Assembly: GCF_900156535.1 (NCBI RefSeq)
Contig: NZ_FTNV01000002.1
Span: forward strand, 537,774-601,773
Direction: 5' to 3'
DNA from: Roseovarius nanhaiticus
Lineage (GTDB): Bacteria; Pseudomonadota; Alphaproteobacteria; Rhodobacterales; Rhodobacteraceae
Length of the DNA: 64,000 nucleotides
Of the stretch, positions 54,096 to 63,198 are shown one piece after another; the stretch's first letter is position 1, and the number at the start of each line of letters is the position of its first letter. The notes beneath the pieces are model-generated. The model saw nothing but the letters and a program-made list of their open reading frames with translations, was not told where the DNA came from and did no database searches. A program made the position numbers and the translations under genes.

Positions 54096-54983
54096 TCACA
54101 CCGCCTTTCCAAAGAGGCCCGCAGGGCGGAAGAAAAGGACGATGGCCATGATGACGAAGACGATCACGTTCGACGCCTCGGGGAAGACGATCTTGGTGAT
54201 GCCCTCGGCCAATCCCAGAAGGAAGCCCGACACGATCGCCCCCCCGATCGAGCCCATGCCGCCGATCACCACGACGGCGAAAACGACGATGACGAGGTTC
54301 GATCCCATGAAGGCCGATACCTGAAAGACCGGCGCCGCCATGACGCCCGCAAAGGCCGCCAAAATCGCGCCGAACGCGTAGGTCGCGGTCAGAAGGACGG
54401 GCACATTGACGCCGAACGCCTCGACCAGCGGGCGGTTTTCCGTCGCCGCGCGCAAGAGCGCGCCAAGCCGCGTCCGCTCGATCAGTGCCCAAGTGCCGAG
54501 GCAGACGACCACCGAAACAACGATTACGAAAACCCGGTAATGCGGCAGCAATATACCGTTCCAAAGCGTCACGCCCGACAGGCCCGGCGGCTGCGGAAAC
54601 GGGCGGCTGGCGACGCCGAAGATGTACTGCGCCATCCCTTCGATCACAAGCGCGACCCCGAATGTCAGCAAAAGTCCATAAAGCGGATCGAGCCCGTAGA
54701 GCCGCGTCAACATCACCCGCTCGATCACGATAGCGAAGGCGCCAACGATCAGGGGCGCCACGATCAGCATCGCCCAGAAGGGCAAGCCCAGCCAGATGCC
54801 GAGAAGATAGGCGGTGAAAGCGCCCGCCATGTAGAGCGCGCCATGCGCGAAATTAATGACGCGCAAAAGGCCGAAGATCACCGCGAGGCCCAGCGACAGA
54901 AGGGCGTAGAATGCCCCGTTGAAGAGGCCCAGCACAAGCTGGCCCGACAGGACAGCAATGGGAATCCCGAGAAGCTCCGTCAT
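54096..54983 (-). CDS. Liv-type ABC transporter permease (LivH family)
   Basis: 295 aa, about eight helices: LSLGLAVIFGLLRVINFAHG, the EAA-type VIGGMGSIGGAIVSGFLLGL, and AIVLFFRPAGLFGKAV at the end. It begins at the base next to the livF-type stop. Confidence 0.92.
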   Translation of the reverse strand: MTELLGIPIAVLSGQLVLGLFNGAFYALLSLGLAVIFGLLRVINFAHGALYMAGAFTAYLLGIWLGLPFWAMLIVAPLIVGAFAIVIERVMLTRLYGLDPLYGLLLTFGVALVIEGMAQYIFGVASRPFPQPPGLSGVTLWNGILLPHYRVFVIVVSVVVCLGTWALIERTRLGALLRAATENRPLVEAFGVNVPVLLTATYAFGAILAAFAGVMAAPVFQVSAFMGSNLVIVVFAVVVIGGMGSIGGAIVSGFLLGLAEGITKIVFPEASNVIVFVIMAIVLFFRPAGLFGKAV

Positions 54984-55688
54984 CTAGACCCCCACCACAT
55001 CAGCGATCCGCTCGGCGCGCGCCTCGATTTCGGAGGCGGTGAATTCATCAACGATCCGCCCGTTCTCGATCAGGTAGAACCGGTCGGCCAACTGCCGCGC
55101 GAAATGAAAATTCTGCTCGACCAGCAGCATGGTCATGCCCGCCTCCTTGAGCCGGCGCAAAAGGTGCCCGATGGCCTGCACGATGACGGGCGCCAGCCCC
55201 TCGGTCGGCTCGTCCAAAAGAAGGATACGCGGGCCGGTCATCAGAACACGGGCAATGGCCAGCATCTGCTGCTCGCCGCCCGAAAGGGTGCCGCCGGGCG
55301 CGCGGCGCCGCTCGTAAAGGTTGGGAAAAATCTCATAAACCTCGCTTTGGCTCATGCCGCCGTCTCCGGTACGCGGAAGCAACAGAAGATTTTCCTCGAC
55401 CGAGAGCGACGCGAAAATCCCGCGCTCTTCGGGGATGTATCCCAGCCCTTCATGCGCGACGCGATGCCGCCGCGTGCCCATGATGTCGTGGCCGGCCACG
55501 CGGATCGCCCCCTCGCGGCGGGTCAGCAAGTTCATCGCGGCGCGTAGCGTGGTCGATTTACCCGCGCCGTTGCGCCCGATCAGGGCGACCGTCTCGCCCT
55601 CCTGCGCGCTCAGTGAAATGCCGTGCAGAACGTGGCTTTCGTCGTACCAACCGTGCAGGTCCTCGATCTGGAAAAGCGGCTCAGCCAT
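54984..55688 (-). CDS. Liv-type ABC transporter ATPase (LivF family)
   Basis: 234 aa ATPase: Walker A LIGRNGAGKST, signature LSGGEQQMLAIARVL, Walker B ILLLDEPTEGL. It has the LivF start FQIEDLHGWYDESHVLHGIS. Its start overlaps the livG-type gene by 8 bases. Powers substrate import. Confidence 0.93.
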   Translation of the reverse strand: MAEPLFQIEDLHGWYDESHVLHGISLSAQEGETVALIGRNGAGKSTTLRAAMNLLTRREGAIRVAGHDIMGTRRHRVAHEGLGYIPEERGIFASLSVEENLLLLPRTGDGGMSQSEVYEIFPNLYERRRAPGGTLSGGEQQMLAIARVLMTGPRILLLDEPTEGLAPVIVQAIGHLLRRLKEAGMTMLLVEQNFHFARQLADRFYLIENGRIVDEFTASEIEARAERIADVVGV

Positions 55689-56460
55689 CTTCGGCCCCGA
55701 TATAGGCGGCGCGCACGTCGCGGTCCGCGCGGATCGTGGCAAAATCGCCCTCGGCCAACAGGCGCCCGCGCGCCAGCACGGTAACGCGGTCGCACAGATC
55801 CTCGACCACGTTGAGGTTATGCTCGACCATCAGAACGGTGCGCCCCTGCCCCACCTTGGCGATAAGCCGCGCGATCATCTGCACATCCGCCGAGGCCATG
55901 CCTGCCATGGGCTCGTCCAGCAGCAGAACGCGCGGATCGAGCGCGAGGGTCGTGGCAATTTCCAGCGCGCGCTTGCGCCCATATGAGAGGTTCGCGGCCA
56001 TGTCATCCGCCGCATCCTCAAGGCCCACTTGCGCCAGGAGGGCGCGCGCCTCGCCGTCCAGCCGGGCAAGGCTGCTCAGCGGGCGCCAGAATTGCCGGTC
56101 GAGGCCGTGATGCCGCTGAAGCGAGACGCGCACGTTTTCCAACACGCTCATATGCGGAAAGATCGCCGAGATCTGGAACGAGCGCACCATGCGCCGGCGT
56201 ACCACATCGGCGGGCTTCAACCCGGTGATGTCCTCCCCGGCAAGCGTGATGCGGCCCGATGTGGGCGTGTGGAATTTGGTCAAAAGGCCGAATACGGTGG
56301 ATTTGCCCGCACCGTTGGGGCCAATCAGCGCGTGTATCGTGCCCTGCCGGATCGTCAGGTCCAGATCGTCGACGGCGTGAAACCCGCCGAACGCCTTGGT
56401 CAGGCCGCGCGCAGTGAGGACGGCGTCCGCCTCAGCCGGGGCAGCGGCGGCTGCGCTCAT
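55681..56460 (-). CDS. Liv-type ABC transporter ATPase (LivG family)
   Basis: 259 aa ATPase: GLTKAFGGFHAVDDLDLTIR, Walker A IGPNGAGKST, a signature loop read as LSYGRKRALEIATTLA, Walker B VLLLDEPMAGM. LivG is recognised by the GEDITGLKPADVVRRRMVRS block. The start overlaps the GST gene stop by 4 bases. Confidence 0.92.
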   Translation of the reverse strand: MSAAAAAPAEADAVLTARGLTKAFGGFHAVDDLDLTIRQGTIHALIGPNGAGKSTVFGLLTKFHTPTSGRITLAGEDITGLKPADVVRRRMVRSFQISAIFPHMSVLENVRVSLQRHHGLDRQFWRPLSSLARLDGEARALLAQVGLEDAADDMAANLSYGRKRALEIATTLALDPRVLLLDEPMAGMASADVQMIARLIAKVGQGRTVLMVEHNLNVVEDLCDRVTVLARGRLLAEGDFATIRADRDVRAAYIGAEDG

Positions 56461-57062
56461 GACGGGACGGTATCGCGCAGCGAGGGACGATGCGCATTGC
56501 GCGCGCGCCACGCATCCAGCGCCGGGATCGCCGGGCGCCAATCGGCCTCCGGAAAACGGAAATCGACATATTCGATCGCGTTGGCCACCGAGATCTCGGC
56601 CATGCCCATATGCGTGTCGCTCAGATGGTCTGCCATCGGCTCCAGCTGGGTCAGCCCATTCGTCATCGACGCATAGCGCCGCTGCGCCACGGGATGGCTG
56701 TCATACTCGGTCGCGGCCAGATCGTCCGATATGATCTTGCGCCCGATGATGATGTGAACGGCGGCCTCGGTGACCCCCCAGGCGCGCCCGGCGATTTCGT
56801 ATTGCACTGGCGAGATGGATTTGAGGTGCGATCCCTCCGGCGCGATCTTGGCCGCATGATCGGCGATCAGCATCGCCTCGGTCATGACGGTTCCGTCATC
56901 CATGATCAACGTGGGCACCCGGCGCGCGGGGTTGGCCGCGACCAATTGGTCAGGATCGGCCCAGGGATTCAGGATATCCAACTCGAAATCGGCGCCCGCC
57001 TCGATCAGCATGGCATGGGCCAGCCGGGCGTAGGGCGAAGTCGTGCTTTTCATAAGTTTCAT
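56457..57062 (-). CDS. Glutathione S-transferase-like protein within the transporter operon
   Basis: 201 aa with a thioredoxin-fold N-terminus (SPYARLAHAMLIEAGADFEL, NPARRVPTLIMDDGTVMTEA) and an all-helical C-terminal domain. Most such proteins conjugate or remove glutathione from electrophiles. Being embedded between livK- and livG-type genes is unusual; it may deal with a reactive intermediate such as acrylate. That link is a guess. Confidence 0.75.
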   Translation of the reverse strand: MKLMKSTTSPYARLAHAMLIEAGADFELDILNPWADPDQLVAANPARRVPTLIMDDGTVMTEAMLIADHAAKIAPEGSHLKSISPVQYEIAGRAWGVTEAAVHIIIGRKIISDDLAATEYDSHPVAQRRYASMTNGLTQLEPMADHLSDTHMGMAEISVANAIEYVDFRFPEADWRPAIPALDAWRARNAHRPSLRDTVPS

Positions 57063-57087
57063 GGCGCTTGGGGCTCCGGATGAAGGC

Positions 57088-57110
57088 GGGGCGGCGAGGG
57101 ACGCCGCCCC
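57088..57110 (-). other. Stem-loop between livK-type gene and GST
   Basis: GGGGCGGCG (57088-57096) pairs with CGCCGCCCC (57102-57110) around a 5-base loop. Such hairpins after binding-protein genes usually stabilise the upstream mRNA so that the binding protein is made in excess. Confidence 0.6.
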
Positions 57111-57121
57111 AAGGTCCAAAC

Positions 57122-58339
57122 TCAGTTCGCTGCGGTCAGCGCGCAGCCGGACTCGGCCGCCGACAGGAACAGATCCTGACCAGGGATGCGCGCGACGATT
57201 TCATAAAGGTCGGCAGGGCCTTCGCTCTCTTCCGGCGTGTTCACCTCGACCAGCAGCATGTCATAGATCACGCGGCCGTTCTCTTGAATGCTGGCATTTT
57301 CGTAAAAGCCGCCGTCGATTGGCATTTCCTTCATCTTGGCCGTGACGGTGGCGTCGTCATCCGTACCCGCGGCCTCGACCGCCTTGAGGTAATGCGTGAC
57401 CGCCGCATAGGCGCCCGCATGGCCCATGGTCGGCACAGCGCCGCCCGACCGCTCGAGAAAGCGGGCACCCCACTCACGGGTGGTATCGTTCAGATCGTAG
57501 TAGAACGACGTCGCCATGCGGATGTTCTGCGTTGTCTCAAGGCCAAGCGCCTGCACATTATTGGCAAAGACCAGCATCGCGACCAACTTGTCCGAGAGGC
57601 CAAATGGCCCTGCTTGCTTGATCGCCGTCTCAAGATCGGTACCCGCATTCGCCAGACCGATCACATTCGCGCCCGAGCCTTGCGCCGACAAAAGCGCCGA
57701 CGCCAGATCGTTGGTGTTAAGCGGATGCACCGTCTCGCCCACGACGCTGCCACCCGCGTCCTCGACGGCCTCGGTCGCGTCCTTGGACAGGCCGTGGCCG
57801 AAGACGTAATCGGCGGTCAGCAGGTACCAGCTGTCGCCGCCCGACTCGACCACCGCGCCGGCGACGCCGCGCGCCAATTCACGCGTGGTGGGCGCCCATT
57901 GCACACCGTAGGGCGAGCATTGATCACCTACGAAGTTGGGCGCGTAACCGCCCGAGACCAACGTGACGACGCCCGCCTCGGCAGCGCGCCCCTGCGCGGC
58001 AAGGCCCACGGCGGATGACCCGCCCAGCGTCATCGCATCGACGGCCTCTTCGTCGATGAAACGCTGCGCGAGGGCCGAGCCGATGTCGGGCTTGCCTTGG
58101 TGGTCCGCCGACAGAACCTCGATCGGGTTGCCCAGAACTGAGCCGCCGAAATCCTCGACAGCCATCTCGACAGCCAGACGGGTGTTTGGCCCGCCATTGC
58201 CCGAATAGATCCCCGTCATATCGTCCAGCACCAAGAGCTTGACCTGATTGTCGCTGTCTTGCGCCAGCGCGCCCGCACCAAAAGTGCCCGCTATCGTGCC
58301 CGCCATCAGAGCGGCTGTCATCGTCGCCTTGATCTTCAT
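57122..58339 (-). CDS. Liv-type periplasmic substrate-binding protein
   Basis: 405 aa: signal peptide (TAALMAGTIAGTFGAGALAQ) then a type I periplasmic-binding fold (VKLLVLDDMTGIYSGNGGPN, AEAGVVTLVSGGYAPNFVGD). This family is broad (amino acids, amides, aromatic acids). First gene of the leftward operon opposed to the DddD-like gene, so DMSP or a related osmolyte is a candidate ligand. That ligand is inferred. Confidence 0.88.
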   Translation of the reverse strand: MKIKATMTAALMAGTIAGTFGAGALAQDSDNQVKLLVLDDMTGIYSGNGGPNTRLAVEMAVEDFGGSVLGNPIEVLSADHQGKPDIGSALAQRFIDEEAVDAMTLGGSSAVGLAAQGRAAEAGVVTLVSGGYAPNFVGDQCSPYGVQWAPTTRELARGVAGAVVESGGDSWYLLTADYVFGHGLSKDATEAVEDAGGSVVGETVHPLNTNDLASALLSAQGSGANVIGLANAGTDLETAIKQAGPFGLSDKLVAMLVFANNVQALGLETTQNIRMATSFYYDLNDTTREWGARFLERSGGAVPTMGHAGAYAAVTHYLKAVEAAGTDDDATVTAKMKEMPIDGGFYENASIQENGRVIYDMLLVEVNTPEESEGPADLYEIVARIPGQDLFLSAAESGCALTAAN

Positions 58340-58639
58340 GGTTTCCTCCCCGGTAACCGTTTCAATCCGACGCGCATTCCGAGATGCGCCATACCCGGCT
58401 GTCCAAAGGCAGCACGGTCGTGCACCTTCCGGCGCCGGACGACCCTCCCGATCGGTTCGACGCTACGTCAGAGATCCGATGCTATAGCGCCCGTGCGACG
58501 CCCGGAAAGAGGAGTTAGCTCTAGGGGGCATAGCCCAGATCAATAGCAGACCGGCGCCAGTATCGACGTCTGACGCGTGATGCACCGCGCCCCGGCGGAC
58601 AGGGTGCTCTTTGGCGCAGCGGTTAAGCTTAAGCACACA
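58340..58639. other. Intergenic region before the livK-type gene
   Basis: 300 bases with no convincing gene. It includes the perfect 12-base palindrome TCCGGCGCCGGA (58428-58439), which may be an operator for the transporter operon. The stretch near 58640 follows the stop of the leftward TRAP operon. Confidence 0.35.
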
Positions 58640-60631
58640 TCACGCCGCGCTTGACGCTTTGTCCCAACGTCCTGCGGCCCAGTTGAGGGCCAGCAGGGCG
58701 ACAAGCGCGCCGACGCCGATACCCTCGATCCAGAGATCGGGCCAGAAGACAGCGATGACGCCCGGCACGATCAGCACCCGTTGCCACAGCGGCATCGGGG
58801 CAAAAAGAAACCCTTCGAGGCAGGCTGCGAAGGCGGTCAGCGCAACGATCGCGAGAAAGCCGTTCCAAAGGACAAGTGGCAAGGGACCGCCGAGGATGAT
58901 GCTCTCATTGAAGACCATGAAAAGCGGGATCAGATAGAGGCCCTTGGCGAATTTCCACGACTGAAAGCTGGTCTCCATCGGTTTCGATCCGGCAATGGCC
59001 GCGCCCGCAAAGGCCGCCAGCGCAACTGGCGGGGTCACGTTGCTGTCCTGCGAATACCAAAAGACCACCAGATGCGCGATCAGCAGCGGTATACCGAATT
59101 CAGAAGTCAGTGCGGGGCCCACGAGGATGATCAGAACGATATAGGCGGCGGTCACGGGCAGGCCCAGACCCAGGATCAGACTGGCCAGCAGCACCAGAAG
59201 AAGCGCAAGCACCATGTTCCCGCCCGAAAACGCGATCATCATGGACGAGAATTTGAGGCCCAGCCCGGTCAGGCCGACGACGCCCACGATGATACCCGCC
59301 ACCGCACAGGCGATCGACACCGCCACCGCGTTGCGCGCGCCAAGCTCCAGCGCCTGAAGCGTCAGGGAGAGACCGTCCTTGCACAGCGCGGCGAAGCCGC
59401 GTGCTGTCGGGCCATCCGAAGCGAAGGACCAGAGCGCCCGCGCAGACGCCGCCGCCACCACCGCGACGATGGCGTAGAAACCAACACGCATGGGCGAATA
59501 TCCGGACACCAGAAGCCAAACCAGCACCACCAGCGGCAATAGGAAATGCCAGCCCTCTGCCAGCACCTTGCGCACACTGGGCAGATCTGCAGCAGGCAAC
59601 CCCACCATGCCCTGCTTGACCGCGGCGATATGCACCAAGAGATAGACCACGCCGAAATATAAAAACGCCGGAAAAATCGAGACCAGAACGATATCGATAT
59701 AGGGCACGCGCGTGAATTCACTGATCAGGAAGGCGCCTGCGCCCATCAGGGGCGGCATGATCTGCCCGCCGGTCGAGGCGGCAGCCTCGATCCCGCCCGC
59801 TTGGGCGGGGCGATAGCCCAGCTTTTTCATCAAGGGAATTGTGAAGGCTCCGGTTGTCACCACATTGGCAATGGCCGAGCCGCTGATCGAGCCCATGCCC
59901 GCAGAGGCGATCACCGCAGCCTTGGCCGGTCCGCCCCGCTGCTTGCCCGTCGCCGCAAAGGCCAGGTCGATAAAGAACTTGCCCGCGCCGGTCACCTCAA
60001 GAAAGGCCCCGAAGAGGACAAAGACAAAGATAAACGTCGCGGCCACGCCCAAGGGGAGGCCAAAGATCCCTTCGGCCCCAAGCGTCAGCTGACTTGCCAA
60101 GCGATCAAGCGTATAGCCGCGGTGGTTCAGAATGCCCGGCATCCAATCTGCCAGAAACGGCAACTCGCCCCGGTTGCCCGCGAAAGCATAGACTACGAAA
60201 AAGGCGCCGATCAGCGTCATACCAAGGCCCACGGCGCGCCGCGCGGCCTCAAGCACGACAAGCGTGGTGATAATCCCCACAACAACGTCGATCTGCCGCG
60301 GGAAGATCGCATTTGCGATGATGTCGATATTGCTGGGCACCCAGAACCCGACAAGCACGCCGCAGGCAATCAGCGGGCCGTCGATGGCCCAGCCAAGAAG
60401 TCCGCGCGCGCGGTCCTGTCCAAAGACGGGAAAGACAAGGAAGCACAGAACCAGGATAAAACCCAGATGGATAGGCCGCTGGAAAAAGAGGCCCAGTGGC
60501 TGCACCCCTGCGGCGTATAGCTGAAAGAGCGACAGGCCAATCCCGACGGCGGCGATCACCCGCAGCAACAGCAACGGAGTCGCAGGGGTCGGTTGCGGCA
60601 TCGGGGGGCGCTCGGCGATATCCGTGCTCAT
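58640..60631 (-). CDS. Fused TRAP transporter permease (DctQM-type, TAXI system)
   Basis: 663 aa membrane protein with a fused small (Q-like, about 1-170) and large (M-like) domain: GSISGSAIANVVTTGAFTIP, GGIEAAASTGGQIMPPLMGA and LIAHLVVFWYSQDSNVTPPV. This is the fused form paired with TAXI-type binding proteins, using a sodium or proton gradient for uptake of organic acids. It starts 4 bases before the DUF1850 gene ends. Confidence 0.9.
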   Translation of the reverse strand: MSTDIAERPPMPQPTPATPLLLLRVIAAVGIGLSLFQLYAAGVQPLGLFFQRPIHLGFILVLCFLVFPVFGQDRARGLLGWAIDGPLIACGVLVGFWVPSNIDIIANAIFPRQIDVVVGIITTLVVLEAARRAVGLGMTLIGAFFVVYAFAGNRGELPFLADWMPGILNHRGYTLDRLASQLTLGAEGIFGLPLGVAATFIFVFVLFGAFLEVTGAGKFFIDLAFAATGKQRGGPAKAAVIASAGMGSISGSAIANVVTTGAFTIPLMKKLGYRPAQAGGIEAAASTGGQIMPPLMGAGAFLISEFTRVPYIDIVLVSIFPAFLYFGVVYLLVHIAAVKQGMVGLPAADLPSVRKVLAEGWHFLLPLVVLVWLLVSGYSPMRVGFYAIVAVVAAASARALWSFASDGPTARGFAALCKDGLSLTLQALELGARNAVAVSIACAVAGIIVGVVGLTGLGLKFSSMMIAFSGGNMVLALLLVLLASLILGLGLPVTAAYIVLIILVGPALTSEFGIPLLIAHLVVFWYSQDSNVTPPVALAAFAGAAIAGSKPMETSFQSWKFAKGLYLIPLFMVFNESIILGGPLPLVLWNGFLAIVALTAFAACLEGFLFAPMPLWQRVLIVPGVIAVFWPDLWIEGIGVGALVALLALNWAAGRWDKASSAA

Positions 60632-61104
60632 GGCTGGTCTGTCCCTGTCAATGAGATGCGAACGCGGGCGCGGGGCGCAAGCGCCGAAAGCGAGACCTCG
60701 GTCTCAGCGGTGTTTATCCGGTGGTCCACATGACCAGCCCCAGGGCGCATGATATAGGCATTTCTCGGCACTGCCTCGTCAATATCCTCGATCCAGTAGC
60801 CACCTTGGCCGTCCGAAATCTGGCGGCCGCGGCCCGGTATGTGGTCAAGGCCGGCGGCAAAATCAGGCAGGTGCGAGCGTACAAGAACCATGGTTCCATC
60901 CCGGTTCGCGTAGCAATCCGATACTTCAAAACCCTGCACCGAATGGTTCCAGAGCACGCACCACGTCGCCCCTTGGGGCATGTCGAGAACGGTTAGTACC
61001 TGGCCCGTCTCAACCAATGTCGCCTTGAGCGTGTCGGCGTGCAAACCTGAGGCAAAAAGAGAAAGGAAGGCGGCCACTGGCCACCCTCCCAATCGCAGGA
61101 TCAC
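60628..61104 (-). CDS. DUF1850-family protein of a TAXI-TRAP operon
   Basis: 158 aa, with a probable signal peptide (WPVAAFLSLFASGLHA) and WNHSVQGFEVSDCYANRDGT, GGYWIEDIDEAV typical of DUF1850, which travels with TAXI-TRAP systems. The start is GTG 61104, overlapping the TGA of the TAXI gene (GTGA). Function unknown. Confidence 0.78.
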   Translation of the reverse strand: MILRLGGWPVAAFLSLFASGLHADTLKATLVETGQVLTVLDMPQGATWCVLWNHSVQGFEVSDCYANRDGTMVLVRSHLPDFAAGLDHIPGRGRQISDGQGGYWIEDIDEAVPRNAYIMRPGAGHVDHRINTAETEVSLSALAPRARVRISLTGTDQP

Positions 61105-62060
61105 GGGCGCAGCGCGTCCGGAACGGTCGCGCCGGTTTCCTCGAAATACCGGATTGCACCGGGGTGCAGCGGGATCGGCGACGAGGACAACGCCAGCTCG
61201 ACAGTTGTCTGGAGCGCGGCCGGGTGAACGGCCTGAAGCTCGGCGATGTTGTCGTACATCGCACTGGTGACCGCATAGACCAGATCATCCGACATTTCCG
61301 AAGACACAACGAGCACGTTGGGCACACCGATCACGGTCATATCGGCATCGACACCCTCATAGGTGCCACCGGTCAGCTTGGTCACGGCAAACACAGGATC
61401 AGCCTCGCGTGCGGCGGCCAGTTCCTCTTCGGTCAGCTCGATCATGACAATATCGTTCGTCGTGGCGAGGTTGAGGATCGAGGACGTCGGAGCGCCAACG
61501 GACCAGAAGCCGACGTCGATATCGCCATTGGCGAGTGCATCGGCGGTCTCGTTGAAGTTCAGCCGCTGCTCTTCGATGTCATCATAGGAGATGCCATTGG
61601 CGGTCAGAATCGCCTCGGTGTTGACTTCGGTCCCCGAGCCGGGCGCCCCGATCGACACGCGCTTGCCCTTGATGTCCTGCAGCGATGTGATGCCGCTACC
61701 TTCCAGCGTCACGATCTGCACCATGTTGGAGTAGGCCACGCCCATGGCGCGCAACATCGGCAACTCCTGCCCCTCGAAACGGCCAGTTCCGGTGTAACCC
61801 TGCTGAACGGTATCCGCGAGCGCCAGCGCGATATCGGCATCGCCCGTTGCGATGAGGCCCATATTTTCAACGGATGCACCCGTCACTTCGGCTGTCGCTG
61901 AGTGGCCCTCGACGTGGTTGTTGATAATCTCGGCCAAGCCACCACCCATCGGGTAGTAGACGCCGCCCGTACCGCCCGTAGCGACCGAGAGCTGCTGCTG
62001 TGCAAAAGCTGGGGTCGCCATCAGAAGAGTCGCGGCTGCAATTTTGGTAATAGTTTTCAT
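61101..62060 (-). CDS. TAXI-family TRAP solute-binding protein
   Basis: 319 aa, signal peptide (KIAAATLLMATPAFA) then LSVATGGTGGVYYPMGGGLA, the TAXI start, and IKGKRVSIGAPGSGTEVNTE. It binds the solute in the periplasm for the TRAP permease. Known ligands are organic acids; this one is unknown. ATG 62060. First gene of the operon. Confidence 0.9.
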   Translation of the reverse strand: MKTITKIAAATLLMATPAFAQQQLSVATGGTGGVYYPMGGGLAEIINNHVEGHSATAEVTGASVENMGLIATGDADIALALADTVQQGYTGTGRFEGQELPMLRAMGVAYSNMVQIVTLEGSGITSLQDIKGKRVSIGAPGSGTEVNTEAILTANGISYDDIEEQRLNFNETADALANGDIDVGFWSVGAPTSSILNLATTNDIVMIELTEEELAAAREADPVFAVTKLTGGTYEGVDADMTVIGVPNVLVVSSEMSDDLVYAVTSAMYDNIAELQAVHPAALQTTVELALSSSPIPLHPGAIRYFEETGATVPDALRP

Positions 62061-62655
62061 TAGGTTATCCTCCCTGCGCAATTGTTATCATGCCTCACCG
62101 CTTTTTCAAGGTTGATGATGGTGTCTCATGCGTGGTGAACGCCGCGAGAGGCTGTTCGCGGCCAGTTGAATGAGAGGCGCAATGCAGTTCCGGTGCTGCC
62201 CTATCGTTGAATTATCTACTTTATATTGGTTGTTATGGTGCGCGCGACCGGCCTTGGAGGCAAAGGCCAGTCGTATCATTCATGTTTCAAGTCCAAAATC
62301 CCACGGCCTCCCGCAAGGCGGCTTTCACTGCCTCCAATGCTGGTCAAAACAGACTGCGCAAAGAATAGCGTTCATTAAGCGGGCCGATGGTCAATCGGCC
62401 CAAGAAGATCGCACCTGTCACCGCCCCGCTTTCCAAGCCGTGAACCAGCGTGCATATGCGAGGTCAACAGACCCTCACCTTGGACGAGCGCCATAAAATG
62501 CCGTGCTCATCCGCGCTGTTCGAACAGTCATGATGGCGGCCGTTTATTGTATTTTCCGGCAGGGCCAACATCACACCAAATTGTGGACGCACCGATTTGC
62601 GTATGCAAACTTGAGTGGCTGATACCGCTTGCGTCGCCGGTGAAAGGATGTCGCC
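62061..62655. other. Long gap upstream of the TAXI-TRAP operon
   Basis: 595 bases with no convincing gene. Reading frames here lack good ribosome sites and known motifs. The left end should hold the leftward TAXI promoter and the right end an AAAGGATG ribosome site for the next gene. The middle may be decayed sequence. Confidence 0.4.
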
Positions 62656-63072
62656 ATGGTCGAATTTTACGTTGTTTTCGAGAAAGATAATGCCGCCATT
62701 CTGGGGGGCGATTACCTGGATTTGATGCTGTTCTCGCGCGCGCCGTTCACGCAACTGCTGACCGAGGCTGGATTTCAGGATGTTTCCGATCATGTTGGCT
62801 TCACGCCTGAAATGAACGCCATCGTCAACGAGAGCCTCCCAGCAGATTTGCAAGAAGAGTGGTCCGAAGAGATGTGTAATTGGACCGAGCCCGAAACGGC
62901 GATGGCTATGTGGGCCGTGCTGCGAGCGGCGGTCGAAACACAGCCCGAACTTTTCAACGAATGGCCCGGTATGTTGCAAGAGGTCAATGAGACGCTCGAC
63001 ACCGCCGAGCGCGTTTTTCAGCGCGCGGTGGATCGCAGAGCGCGGTGGTTCATCCCGTCTCCAGGGTTCTAA
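62656..63072 (+). CDS. Hypothetical acidic protein
   Basis: 138 aa, acidic, mostly helical: DLMLFSRAPFTQLLTEAGFQ, EEWSEEMCNWTEPETAMAMW, EVNETLDTAERVFQRAVDRR. AAAGGATG lies about 7 bases before the ATG. No family is recognised. It sits between a long gap and transposon debris, so it may be an accessory gene. Confidence 0.5.
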   Translation: MVEFYVVFEKDNAAILGGDYLDLMLFSRAPFTQLLTEAGFQDVSDHVGFTPEMNAIVNESLPADLQEEWSEEMCNWTEPETAMAMWAVLRAAVETQPELFNEWPGMLQEVNETLDTAERVFQRAVDRRARWFIPSPGF

Positions 63073-63198
63073 GCGCGTTTGAACGGGCTGGCAGAACGAT
63101 TTTTGAGGATTTTGATGCAAGCATGGTGTAACCTCTTCCCCCCGGATAAGTTCTCGACTTGAGGCTAGCCTGCTCTCCAAGTCAGGAGACAGACGACT

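Noticed and set aside
62170..62496. 108-codon frame on the plus strand in the long gap
   Set aside because: No ribosome site, no recognisable motif, and low-quality composition; left as unassigned.
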